Positions 51,550-63,175 of a DNA stretch of 64,000 nucleotides are shown here, piece after piece. This DNA is from Sanderia malayensis (lineage: Eukaryota > Cnidaria > Scyphozoa > Semaeostomeae > Pelagiidae), in assembly GCA_013076295.1 (NCBI GenBank), contig RQOL01000374.1, positions 620,001 through 684,000 on the forward strand, written 5' to 3'. Numbering within the stretch: position 1 is the first letter of the stretch; every line of letters begins with the position of its first letter. A model generated the notes under the pieces. It made no database searches, had not been told where the DNA came from, and saw nothing but the letters and a program-made list of their open reading frames with translations. Made by a program: the position numbers and the translations under genes.

Positions 51550-51618
51550 TCCAAAAAATGCTATTGCGAAGAATGAATTCCTAATAACATACACACAAAT
51601 TTATTGAGAAAATGAACT

Positions 51619-51640
51619 GTCAATCAATCAATCAATCAAT
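51619..51640 (-). promoter_or_regulatory. TTGA-repeat upstream region
   Basis: TCAATCAATCAATCAATCAA before the segment C pseudo-ATPase, as in segment D. Confidence 0.5.
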
Positions 51641-51730
51641 GAATATATCATATTACACTTCAACACCTATATATATACATTAACTAAAGCATTATATCAA
51701 ACAATGGCAATTGTCATATAGTTCCTTTAA

Positions 51731-53416
51731 CTTCAAAACAGCTATAGATGGCATTAATGTTTTCATAGAAGTAGTTTTATTTTGTTTTTATGTATTTATA
51801 ACTGAAAAAGGAACACAAAATTTGATTTAACTTGCTTAATTTGTTTCTTTTAGGAAACTATTATTGCTCACTCAAAATACTTGGTATTTTCTCTCCATTG
51901 CACCAAATGATTGAATTTCATTTGTAATCTCTAGAGAATCATTTCGATTTCAAGGAATTCGCTGTTACAACAAACTGCCCTTATTCATTAATTAACTAGT
52001 ACTAGCATTAACTTTTGTACTCTTTTTTCGATTTAGATCATTACTGAAGGAGTACTACGATTAAAGTGATTCCCTGTAAATAAGATATTCTTGTTGAAAC
52101 GATTTCTTTTAAAAATTCTAGTAATTACCTCGACCAGTTTTACATCGTATTGGGATTACTATCATTAACTTTCCAATATTTAAATTTTTCAATTTAACAG
52201 GCCCTTGTGGAAAACAAGACTTTCTAGAATTAATAAGCTATTCACCCTGTATAAACATATGCATATTATTATATTAATTTCAGTGCAATGTGGCCAAACC
52301 TTACAGATTGGCTTGACATTGTTCTAACAAACATGTTTTCATTCTTGTTGCTGTGACTGTGACTTTACTTTAAATCAAAGTATTGATTAGCCTCAATCGG
52401 ATTGTAACCCCCAGGAATCCACCCGGTTACAACCTGTTGCGCATGCGCTTTTTTCGGCAAAGTACAAGTATATATGTAAGACAATAGCAATTCTTATCTT
52501 AGAATCACGAAAAGAAAGGAATATTCAAAAAAAGGAAAGCAAACAAGCTTGTTATTTCACTGAACTTAACTTTTGAAGCCCATCAGCTTCTTATCATTTT
52601 CGTTCGAGTATACTAAAGTTTCTTAACAAAAACCCAACTCATTACCAAGTTCCTAAAAAATGTGGATGTCCCTATATACAAATGCTTCTTCGTAATAGAT
52701 TGTTCACAAAATGCTGCCTTTTGCACAGATTGATTTTTACATTTTGATTTCATGTCACTACTCATTCAAAAGCTTGTTAGAACAAGAAAGGGCAAGCACA
52801 AAAGATTTTGTCGGGGGCATGTTACCAGCACAAGAAAGCACGAATTCAAACTATAACAACAATGGGCTCGCCAAGTTCGCAGGTTTTGCACGCATTTGCC
52901 AAAGAATTTGTTGATGAGGAGCAATGCTTAAAATAAGCCATAATTGTTGTCGTGATTAAATAGTTTGTCTTGAGGTTGACTCAAATGTCGAAGTCATTAC
53001 AAATGTGAATTAACGAATTTCGTTTCATTGATTTTGAAAACAGCTGGTAGAGAAATTGTCAGATTGTAAATCCTGAGAAACTCGTGGGGCCCCAGCAACA
53101 TTACCACCTTTAGACTTATGCAGGCGCATCATGATCAGCTGATATCATGTGTCTTTAATTCAAGAATTTCAAGCTTAGCTCTGTAATCAAAAAGTTTATC
53201 TTTCAGGAGATGCAATGATCATGTAAAAAATAATGAAAGAAAAAGGGCTTACAATTAAACAAATAGATACTTTGCAAAAACAAGATCTAATGGCATTGGC
53301 ATCAGACTGTAAAATTGAAAATGTGCGGGGCGCGTCAACTGTAAGAATATAATGAGCGATAATTCGTATTTTCTTGGTTCTCCGATTCATTGTTTATGAT
53401 GTATGAAAATGTAAAG
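51731..53416. other. Host-like noncoding DNA with a candidate promoter
   Basis: AT-rich with no supported ORF. At 52437-52450 TTGCGCATGCGCTT is a perfect NRF1-type palindrome, followed by TATATA at about 52470, so a transcription start near 52.5 kb is possible. Confidence 0.4.
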
Positions 53417-54314
53417 ATATTTATTGTAATGGTTGTAAAGTCACATTCCAGGACATGTTGGAGCACAAGCTCAACCAATTGTATGCATCGATCCTTGTAG
53501 GCAAATCCGCTTGCCGTGGTTTTACAAAGTCGCAGGGTCATACCGGAGGATTTTACCATATAGTTTGCCGTCATGGTGTAAGTAACTTATCATGACCATT
53601 CAAATTATTTCACAGGGGCAGATTCTTGTTGGCGAGCCAACTTTCTTGTACGTCTCGTACAGCACTTTAACCCGTGGCTAATTTTGTCTTTCACATGTCA
53701 ACAGTGTACTGTTGCATCGAAGTTTCTCATTTTGACTGAATCTGTACGAGACGCAGCGGACTTGTATCTTTCACTGCAGAATCAACCGGCACTGTTTTTT
53801 AGTGATACTGCTTGCACATTTGTGCAACATATCAACAACCGCAATCGAAATGATGCCAATCGGTTATGGGATGAATATGACGGATGCTTCGAAGTTCCAA
53901 AGATAGATCGGCCTCCGAAATGTGTAAGTCTACCGTTTCATAGTTTCAAAGTTCTTTTGTAGCTATTTTGCTTGCCCTTGAACTGAAAATACCAAGAACG
54001 AATAAAATGATTCTTTATATCCATTGATTTCTCGACAGTTTATGAATGCACCAGAAATTGTTCCTGTTGAGTACAGTGATGGCTCTCAAACAACAACCAC
54101 CAATCGCCACTACGTCATGGGTGATAGATTCCACACATCTTCGAACCCTCACAAATCTTCTCTCTGCGAGTACCACAACATCAATCTGTGCCTTCAAGCA
54201 AATACTGTCAAATCAAGCTATCAGGAATCTGAAAATCACAGGAAAAATTTGACTCGGTTATGGTCCTCGTGTATGCAGAATTTTCATATCCACTTTCTAT
54301 GCAACTATCTTCAG
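53417..54314 (+). CDS. Transposon-type gene, KDZ/HMG-domain-like, three exons
   Basis: Exon 53417-53577 (YCNGCKVTFQDMLEHKLNQ..GGFYHIVCRHG), intron gtaagt..acag, exon 53705-53923 (TVASKFLILTESVRDAADLY.. to DRPPKC), intron, exon 54039-54314 (FMNAPEIVPVEYSDG.. to FLCNYLQ, then gtgaat). Phases join without stops. The CxxC start, GGFYH.VCRHGV and ESVRDAADL blocks are those of Kyakuja/Dileera/Zisupton-related transposases annotated as HMG domain-containing protein 3-like (recall, unsearched). Earlier and later exons are not identified. Confidence 0.5.
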
Positions 54315-54786
54315 GTGAATAATATACTGATACCGACTAATAATAATAGTTTACACTTACATGATTGGTAGAATGTTAAAATGGTTGAATTCGATTGGTT
54401 AGACGTGAAATGAAACGCAGGAGCTGAATGCTTTTCTGTGGACAAGCTCCTTGTGTCATGTCTTAATGCCTTAAAAATATTTGCAGGATTATTATCACAA
54501 TGAGAAGCTGGTGACTCAACAAAAAAAAGGATAGAAAAAAACAGCCGTGCAGAAATTTCAAGAGACGAAAACATGAGATTTGTTGTTTGCAATAATGACA
54601 ATGAATAATAAAAAATGTGATATTAAAATACAGAAGCATTCTTACTTCGTGCGATCCTGGTCTAAAAACACTACTTCGACAGTTGTTTTGTGAGAAATCT
54701 CAGAAAAATAACAAATTTAAGTTTTCATGAAACTTGAGTTTGGCCTTATCTCTTCTAAAGTTTTGGGTCTCAACATAGACTGTGTT

Positions 54787-55024
54787 CCAGTGGCGCAGAT
54801 AGAGGGGGGTCAGGGGGCGAAAGCCCCCTGTAGAGCGTAACTACCGCTTTGTCGGAAAATTTTTGATCTGTGCGGAAAATAAATATCTTCTGTTAACGTT
54901 CAGTTTTAGGAAATTTCCTTATCTTATATTCATGGTCTTGAAAAAACCAAATTGCTTCTTAAATATTTGTCGTAAAATCTGAATTTCTCGCCCCTCCTAT
55001 AAAATTTCCTATCTACGCCATTGG
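54787..55024. mobile_element. MITE of about 238 bp
   Basis: Ends CCAGTGGCGCAGATAG and CTATCTACGCCATTGG are inverted repeats; flanking TGTT on both sides is a candidate target duplication. Confidence 0.6.
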
Positions 55025-55628
55025 TGTTCTTGTAAAGAGAAAAGTGTGTAATAGTGACATAAGAATATCTGAACACGCTTCATAAATTTTAGAGATGCTT
55101 TAATATGCTACGCACCACAAAACAGTGATTTGTCTTTGTATGATTCCTAAGAATGTTACCGGTGTTAGCGATCCAAGCAGTCATTTCTCGAAAGCAAGAC
55201 CGAAAAATCGTTTCTACGAGCTAGACTTGAAGACCTTTTATCACAAGGATTGTCAATCAACCAAAAATGAGCAGGACCGCGATCCAATTTTCGCTGATTT
55301 TGTCCTAAATATATCGGGTTGGTGAAGTACGATGGTGAAAAGAGCTGGGTGTGCCAATGTCGTAGCACAAATGTTGACAATCCATTGGAAACGATTGAGA
55401 AATAAGTAAATCCAGATCTCTATTAACAGTTTAGCATATTATTGTTGGCCAGGGTAGGATTTCGGGTTAGCAGGAAATATGTTAACTGTAATGATCCAGC
55501 TTATCCAGAGCCACAGCATTTTACTTGCCAGATCTTAATTTTCCAACATTGTTTTATGTAATTGATACATATTACTTTTGACATTGAAACATTCGATATT
55601 TGTTAACATTTTCATATTTCTGTCCGAG

Positions 55629-55863
55629 GAATATTGGCCTTCCTGGTATCGCTTTCACGGAACCACAACGCTTCACATGCCACATACATAAGCAGTTTCG
55701 AAGCGATGTTGTCATCAATGGAGCACTCCAGAACAGATCTGACGTAACAGATTATTTCATGCATCTAAAAAACAACTATATGATGATGGGTGAACCAAGA
55801 GAATTCAAGCCTGCAGGAGTTGTAGGATACTTAATGGGCAACACTTGGATTCTTTCTGATCAG
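55629..55863 (+). CDS. Probable exon of the same transposon-type gene
   Basis: Open frame NIGLPGIAFTEPQRFTCHIH.. to NTWILSDQ between an AG acceptor and a CAG|gtaaat donor. An upstream piece (55125-55325, KARPKNRFYELDLKTFYHKD) may be another exon. No family recognised by itself. Confidence 0.35.
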
Positions 55864-55902
55864 GTAAATACAGATATCTTCTTCTTCTTCCCCAGGCTTT
55901 AG

Positions 55903-56145
55903 GGCCTGTTCATATGAGGTGAGATCTAGCCAACACAATGATTTGTACGTGACAATAAGATTGCGTTCATATGGGAGGTGGGCTATCCCACCTAGGTGAG
56001 ATCTCACTGCCGTGTCGGTGAGATCTCACCTTGGTGGGATGAAAATTTCCCATATGAACGCATTTCAGTGAGCCAGCCCACGATGGTGGGATGAATTCGT
56101 AAAGAGTGTGCAAGCGCAGAAGAAAACGTGATTTGTTTTTGAAAA
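55903..56145. repeat. Palindrome-rich transposon end
   Basis: Starts GGGCCTGTTCATATGAGG and holds inverted GGTGAGATCTCACC and TTCATATGGGA/TCCCATATGAA words, typical of a MITE or Harbinger-type terminal region in front of the next ORF. Confidence 0.5.
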
Positions 56146-56149
56146 CAAA

Positions 56150-57085
56150 ATGGCTGCAAGTAACAAGTCTGATCAAGGCGCGCCGAAGAGAAAAATCTTT
56201 CGATGGTCACTTTCTATGGTAGAAGATCTATTAAATTGCCTGAATTCTTATAAAACAAAGATGGAGTATAATAATTTGGACTTTGACGCCGATAGGCCAG
56301 CGCAGATAAAGGCCATTAGAGTGGAAATGACAAAACTATACACAGATGAAGAGTTTGGCCCCATTGAAATACTTGGACCTGCAGAATCCATTGAAGACAT
56401 GTCAGCGGAAGATAAGACTGCCTACCTCAAGTTGCAGAAACAGCAATCTGCAAAAGTGCTCAAAGGCCACCAGCGTGTACAAGAGAAAATCAAAGAAATT
56501 CGTCAGAATTTCTCTAAGGCAGTCACTGCAGGGACTCGCAGTGGCAGTGGGAAAATAGTTTTAGAATTTTATAATGAGCTGTGTTCAATTTATGGCGGAT
56601 CTCCTGCAACAGAGCCCTTGCCGTATGGTGTGGAAACTGACAGCTTTGAAACATATCAAGACAATGAATCAGAAGAAGTTGATCCTAGTGTGGTTGAAGA
56701 TGAGCAAGAGCAAGACTTGGATGATGTTGATGGCCATGTGAATGAGGATTCACCTGTGACTCGAAAGAGACCCTCTGCCAACCAAGTGCCAGTTCTTATT
56801 GATACCAAGAGAAAACATTTAGAAAGGAACCTCTCTGCTGCTCAAAGAGACAAACTTCTGATCAATGAGGCAAAGGGAGAAAAGCAGTTACGTCAAGATT
56901 TTGCCAGTGAAATTCGTGAATCTTCCTCTTCATTCACTGAAGCTGTGCAAGGCATTGGTGGGTGCATCAAAGAGCTTGGCAACAGTACAGGAAAATCCAT
57001 TGAATTACTGTCACATTCAATGGCTGCACAACAATATCAACCCCACCTGCCCGTGAATCAGAATTTTCGTTATCATGCAAATTAG
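56150..57085 (+). CDS. Myb/SANT-like protein of a Harbinger-type transposon
   Basis: 311 aa. The start KRKIFRWSLSMVEDLLNCLN with a Trp-spaced three-helix pattern is the trihelix/Myb-like domain of PIF/Harbinger accessory proteins, which bind transposon ends and help the transposase. The middle is acidic (EDEQEQDLDDVDGH) and the C-terminus helical. The last codons lie in the repeat that continues to 57660, so the gene's 3' end may have been replaced. No transposase partner is seen. Confidence 0.5.
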   Translation: MAASNKSDQGAPKRKIFRWSLSMVEDLLNCLNSYKTKMEYNNLDFDADRPAQIKAIRVEMTKLYTDEEFGPIEILGPAESIEDMSAEDKTAYLKLQKQQSAKVLKGHQRVQEKIKEIRQNFSKAVTAGTRSGSGKIVLEFYNELCSIYGGSPATEPLPYGVETDSFETYQDNESEEVDPSVVEDEQEQDLDDVDGHVNEDSPVTRKRPSANQVPVLIDTKRKHLERNLSAAQRDKLLINEAKGEKQLRQDFASEIRESSSSFTEAVQGIGGCIKELGNSTGKSIELLSHSMAAQQYQPHLPVNQNFRYHAN

Positions 57086-57660
57086 CCCTCGGGTTGAACA
57101 GCAGGTACTTTTGGAGAAGACACGTGTTTTTGTTTTGCACACAAAGGATAACTGGGTGCCTTTCAAAATGTTTTACGACCTTAATTATCTTTGTAAAGCC
57201 TTGCTAATTGTTTGAGAGACCTCTGGAAAATTACAGGAAACAATTGAGAACACAGGTGATAGCTTTGTTTTGTTTTTTGAGTGAGATAGTTTTAGTTTTT
57301 GTACGACCGCCATTGTTGCTTCGGCATGCTTGCGACGCTTAGGCCTAATGTAAACAAGCCCAAAGTTTTAACAAACAAATTATGATAAGGGGTTATTAGG
57401 CGAGCGAAGCGAGCCAAACTGTTGCAAGAGGAATAGGCAGAGGCATGAGCGAAGCGAATGCAGCACACAAAGTGGGCCCTATCAGTCAATGTTTCTTGGT
57501 AAGAGATAAACAGGCGAGCGCAATGAGCTAACCCATTGTACGTGGGGTTGAAAGGGGCATGAGCGTGAGCGAATGCAGCGCACGAAGTGCGCTATCCAGA
57601 TTAAGCCTTTTTTACTTGACGGGCAGGGGCGAACGAGCGAAGCGAGTGATGACCCCTAGT
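57060..57660. repeat. Inverted copy of the 7.56-8.97 kb repeat
   Basis: Reverse complement of the left-flank unit, from 'cgttatcatgcaaattagc' to 'gagtgatgacccctag', with only one or two GC-rich units instead of an array. Confidence 0.8.
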
Positions 57661-57837
57661 TTGATAATACTCTACGGAAAACATTTGAGATTGAAGTTAT
57701 GAAACAGTAAGAACGTCGGCAACTATCACCTTCCTCAGATACAAAGGTGTTTCCAGATCACTAGATAGGAAATATTAAATATAGAGGTATGGAAATGTAT
57801 AAGAGTAATCTTGATGAGTACCAAACAAAAGTACGTA

Positions 57838-58025
57838 CGCTGTAATTCACTCTTAAAGAGATTCAGTACAGCAGTACCCGTGTTGGGACGGTTTTTTTTG
57901 TTTTCGCCAACAAAATGAGCACCAAAGCCCTCTGTGCACATGCTTTCAATGCTGATACCCTTTTTCATCTTTTTTCCCACAAGTACAACAACATCATATC
58001 CACCCTTTTCTTTCAACGTCGCTAT
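57838..58025 (-). CDS. Possible exon, minus strand
   Basis: Frame KEKGGYDVVVLVGKKMKKGI.. to ELQRTY between an acceptor (cttag) and a gta donor-like end. With 58227-58380 it could be a gene on the minus strand. Confidence 0.3.
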
Positions 58026-58226
58026 CTAAGGTAAAAAAAATTGCTTCGACAGCATTCTTTCGACAAAACAAAGGATGTTTGAAAACAAAATTGATATATA
58101 CCACTGGAAAAGACCAACCCAATCTACACAGAACTTGATAAAGCAAACAAATTTCCATAGAAGAAATGATGGTGATACCCTGGCTAATGAGCCTATGTAA
58201 AAAACAACTCTATGTAAGCAACTTAC

Positions 58227-58380
58227 CCTACTTGTAACAATTTCAAACTGCTTTGTAATATTAATTTGTCCCTTAGGGACAGTTGGGACAAACTTTTTCT
58301 TTGGAAATGGATTGCTGCATAAGCTACAATGTAAGGATCTGATACTATTTTCAGCTTTGCAACTTTCGATGGGGCAAATC
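58227..58380 (-). CDS. Possible Cys-rich exon, minus strand
   Basis: Frame CPIESCKAENSIRSLHCSLC has four spaced Cys (zinc-ribbon-like), flanked by a cag acceptor and a gtaagt donor. It may be part of the same transposon-type family as 53417-54314. Confidence 0.35.
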
Positions 58381-60848
58381 TGAAAAATATAATTTGACTT
58401 TTAAACGAAGAAATGCTAACAACTTCTGCATAACCGCTAAAAGATGCTGGATATATTGATGTGCGATTCCGTTAAAGAATCCAACCATCAGTACTCAAAA
58501 ATTTCAAAAACTGGCCTTTCATACTAAAATTGTAATACTACTATAATTGTAATCATAGCCAAGATAGGCATTGTGATGTAATAATATAACTAGTAATTTT
58601 AATGGACATGTGCATTAGTACTTTATCCGTACCTGAATTTTTTTGACAATTATTGTCACTTTATCAAATTGGAAAATCTAGCGCCAAGTGTCAAATATGG
58701 AGAAAGTGCAATTGCACATGCCCTCCAAAATTACTATTTATATAACTACTTCATTTGGCCTTATCCACTGTGAAACGTCGACGAGGAGATGCGTCAAGCC
58801 ATTCAACTCAATAGCACAACACAAGTGGTGTGATAAATAAAATAAACCACTCAACCTTCTTTGGAACTTGCTTCGGGCTTTTTGAATCTAGCAAAGCTAA
58901 AAAGAAATAATCAGCAAAAATACTTAGAGTATAAATTCTGTCATCTATGTATTAATAAAATCTAGGCCTAGATTTCTCGGTGCAATTGTTGCAAATATTG
59001 TTTGGGTAGTTAATTATGAAGAATACTGTTAAAAATCCAAGAATAACATCCATGGAATGATTCATATCTATTTACCTTTCTCATTGTCAGAAGATATAAC
59101 ATTCTCTCCTATGTTGAAGAAAGAAAACAACAAGTATGCAAATAACCGAATGAAAAATATAAAAGTTTGATGGTCAATATAACAAAGGCAGTGTTTCCAC
59201 ATTTAAAAATGGAATTTCTTTACAATCTTTGCGTTACTTCCCGAAATTTACTTTCAATATTTTGTTCCATCCAGTGCCGCCACTCATGACTAGTTGGTAT
59301 TGCACATGTGTTTCCCCCAATTTGCCTATACGTCAATTTCCTTGGTGTATAGGCAAATTTCACCCTTTCACCTCCTTTCCCCTACATTAGAGACAAATTC
59401 CCAATGCCATTCCTTCAGATAATCTAAAAAATTATTGCAATTAAAATTAATCAATTTTAGAAATTGCATTAAAATGTTATGCAAGAGTGAAGTTGGGGGC
59501 TTTTCAATCTGTTTAACTAACACAAAATGATAACCATATCAACAGAGAGAAAAAAAGCTAGAAAAAGTATATACTTATACATATTTCAAATACTTATAAC
59601 GAGTAGTCATCATCAGAGTGAAGGTTTTTTATTTACAAATCGTTCGTGTAGTCGAATATATAGTATTAAGAAAGAAAAATTTAGATCTTGTCTTTCTTTC
59701 TTTTGAAAATGAAGCTTCTGGTGATTCTATTTATAGAACAGAGGAAGTAATGAAAAATTACAAATTCTTTATTAAAAGCAATAATTCAGTCAGTTTTCAT
59801 TGAGAATTTGTATCATTTTCAACAGTTTCTAGATCTGCTTTATTATACTTCTGCATGTAAACACTTCATACATTGACATAACCATGAGCAAGTCCCTCAT
59901 TTACCTCAAAATGGGAAATTTCTCATTCCTCATCTGGTAAATTTATCATTTTCTGCAACAATAGAGTAAATTACAGATTTTTGATCACTTCTATTTTCCC
60001 CTGAAGTAGGGGAATTCCCAGTGCCAGCACTGGTTCAATCCCACAGGCACAACGATTCATGGTTATCTGGTTAGATGATAACCTATGTCAATTTATGCAA
60101 ATTATGCTACTGCTAATTAAATATTTTGCATCGAAATGTATGCACAAAACATGAAAAAACGCTTGAGTATTAGTTAACCGAACAAAAGAGTGGTTTTAGT
60201 TTGTATAACAATAACAAATGTGACATGTTGGAGCAGCTTTCAATTTTTCTTAAGAATCAGTTAATGCTTTACAACAAGTAGGATACACTATTGAATGTAG
60301 GGAAAGAAAATGATATAGCAAATCCTGCAATCCTTAACACCAATTATCACCTCTCTGCTTGCATGAATCAGAAATCCATAAAGTATAATAGGGAAACTAG
60401 AATTAATCCAACCTGATGTGCTTAGTAGAATGTGTTTGGGTGCTATATGTTCAAAATGTTTTAGACAATATCTTAAAAAATTAAAATCAAAGAATAAGGA
60501 GCTAGCCCCAGTTCATTTAGAATAAGAACTATAGCTAACATCCTCAATGTAGCTCATATCAAAGTCCTCTAAGGAAGAAATAAAAGGATGTATTTTATTT
60601 TCTTGAAAGCAATGACAATCTTGTTTATGTCACATATACAACATGGGACGAAAGTATGAAAATTGCAATTTTAAATGACCCCTGACATAGAGAGTTTACT
60701 CAGTGCAGTGCCCTGACTATGGGGCTAGAGGGGATACAAGAAATCTATTTATATTTTGAAAGAGTATTTGAATTGTGGGTGATCTATAATGCATTGACAT
60801 AATTAATCAGATCTGTCATATTTTGGAAATGGAAAATTTTGATTCTTC
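58381..60848. other. No gene seen
   Basis: About 2.5 kb of AT-rich sequence with only short unsupported ORFs and no clear repeat structure. Confidence 0.5.
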
Positions 60849-62631
60849 TCAACTTTTTGGAATTTCAAGTTCCAAGCCATAATACTCCTTTCGAAACAAT
60901 TCGAAAACATCGGCGAGTAGGAGAACGTCAGTTACCAAGTAGAGCTCATGGTAATCTTTAAACGTATTGCATCTGAAGAATTGCCAGACTTTTTGTGCAT
61001 GTTCATAATCATCATCATTGATTCCACAATCATTCAGTTCATTATAGAATTCTTCTTGTGATGGTAATGAGGTTACACCCATCTTCTCTACACTATCCAC
61101 CCAATCATATGGATAGACACCTTTCCTTCTCAACAATCTAAATCCTTCATCAAAATCAACATTATTCCATGTTCTTGTTAGATATACATTCAGTAGTGTT
61201 AATTCATTATCAGGTACGTTATTTGCAAGCTCTGCCAAACCTCTACTTAGGAATGCGAATGAATCAATGTATCTTATTCCTCCAGGAACCCAATCACCAT
61301 TACCACCATCATCATCATCACCATTAGCATTATTCACTGATTCGATAGAAGCTGTTACAATCTTTTCAGATGAGTTTGCAATGACATGTACATTTCTCCG
61401 ATTAAGATTTGACATAATGTGATGCATGTCATACCCTTTTAAATTGTGAAAGACTGCTGGAATGAGGTGGGATTTTGCAATGATGTTCAAGTGGTTTAGA
61501 TTGCAATAATCACATGCTGCACCTCTATATTCTCCTATGTGAATGAAAAAGAAGACATTTAGATTTCAAGAAATAAGATGTATGGTGGAAAGTGCCAATA
61601 AAAATAGATTGAGGTGTTTCTCTTTCGATTGATTCGTTACCCTTCCGGGATAAACTTCATCATCTTCATGATAAAAGATGTTGATGGAAACATTGTTGTT
61701 ATCCTCAAATTTCTTTATCATATTGAAATTTGTGGGATTCACTGGAAATTTCAAACCACCAATATTCAATAAACTTGGATCGTACTTTGTTGTTCTATGA
61801 GAGTCCTTATCCACTGGATATAAACCAGATAAAACAGCCCACATGAAAAATTTATCATCTTTATTTTGTACGTTGATGATTGCTTTCTTCACGCACAAGA
61901 GTTTTGGTGATGGTATGTACGATCCACCTTTGATTGGTTTGTAATTGAAAAAATGAATTTTAAAATTCAAAACTCTTTCCAATGTCCATCCACTACCGTT
62001 TTCTGTATATTCATTTATATATTCATAGATTTTATCAATAGCTTCTGTGACTTGATCTTTAATATCTTCAATGCCAGCAATCCTTAACTGTGAAAGTACT
62101 TTCGATCTAAATGTCGGAGGTGGATCAGTTTCAACATCACCAATTAATTTCTTGAAAACAATCTCTGTGCTACGGTAATACTTTATTCCCTGACCGTGCT
62201 CTTCTAGCTCATTATAGATTTTTTCAACAATTTCACGTCTCGCTTGATCTAGTGGTTGTTCTTCGTTGATGAAAGCTCGATAAGCTTCATCTTTCTTCTT
62301 TTTCCTTCCAGCACCAGATGTGGTATTTTTTTGATCGCTATGTGCTGTATGCTTGTGATGTTCTAAATTTAAATGCCTTGTAAACTCTTTTGAACACTCT
62401 GAACATTTAAATTTTTTCTTTATAGGCTCATAATCTGAATTAGATTCTCTTACTCTCTTCACGATATGTGCTCTTCATAAATGAGAGTAAGCGAAGCGCC
62501 TCATCGCCCTTATAGTATCTTTGAACGCTGAAGATGATGGGATTTGATTGGTTAATGATTACATCATCATTTAAATGGTCTCGAACCTTCTTTTTAATGT
62601 TCTCGAATGCTCTTTCGAAATTTCCAGTCAT
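60849..62631 (-). pseudogene. Truncated PolB of a second Polinton lineage
   Basis: Pieces in order on the minus strand: 62631-62440 (FERAFENIKKKVRDHL), 62462-61566 (C2H2 finger CSECSKEFTRHLNLEHHKH; then FFMWAVLSGLYPVDKD, GGLKFPV, EVYPGRVT, an N-terminal block seen in PolB-bearing elements) and 61490-60849 (GEYRGAACDYC, exo II VFHNLKGYDMHHI, exo III DYHELYLVTDVLLLADVFE). The polymerase palm is absent and the pieces are separated by frame breaks or introns. Sequence differs clearly from the island's PolB. Confidence 0.7.
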
Positions 62632-62710
62632 TATTGAGAGGTGGTGTTAGCATTCGAAATTCGAATGGTAATGAGATACGTTAATAAATACTGTAGTGTT
62701 CTATTCAACC

Positions 62711-62885
62711 AATGAGATGAGTTGGCGGGAATTAGTAAAAACTTGGTTGACGTGATTTGGTTAATGTTAAGAGTCGAAAAATTGTTTGTTACGCCCTGTC
62801 CAAGCAAACCAACCAATGAGATGAATTGGCCGGAGCTATTAAAAATTGGTTGACGTGATTTGATTAATATCAAGAGTTGAACATC
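62711..62885. promoter_or_regulatory. Duplicated CCAAT/CRE-like promoter unit
   Basis: Two copies about 98 bp apart of a unit with CCAATGAGATGA.TTGGC, TTGGTTGACGTGATTTG and TTAAT.T.AAGAGT. It lies between the minus-strand PolB relic and the plus-strand micro-exon gene. Confidence 0.45.
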
Positions 62886-63175
62886 TTTTTTTGTCACTCC
62901 ACAGTAAAGATTTTCAAGGTAAGTTGTGTTCATATTCTACTGAACATTTCAGGATTTCTACTAATGTTTGTAAGGTTTATCGGCCTAAGCATAAACAATT
63001 GATGGACTCTTTGCTTTCATTTCAGTTGAATCACTTTATTGATAGAAACTGTTTTATTTAACAAGTGAGTTTTCCTTCTGCTTTGTAACCCCGCCATTTT
63101 TACAATTTCTCAGTAAGTTGCTTTTATCTAGAATAAATTTTATTTAATTAATGAAATTTTGTTGCTTCATTCTAG

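Larger units (their letters stand above)
47205..51730. mobile_element. Segment C: PolB/pseudo-ATPase fragment
   Basis: Near copy of segment D (48374-51730 matches 23024-26362) that extends further into PolB. The left edge is the element A terminus; on the right, similarity ends at 51730, where host-like DNA starts. Confidence 0.75.

Noticed and set aside
55967..56210. Minus-strand ORFs over the transposon end
   Set aside because: They arise from the palindromic terminal repeats.
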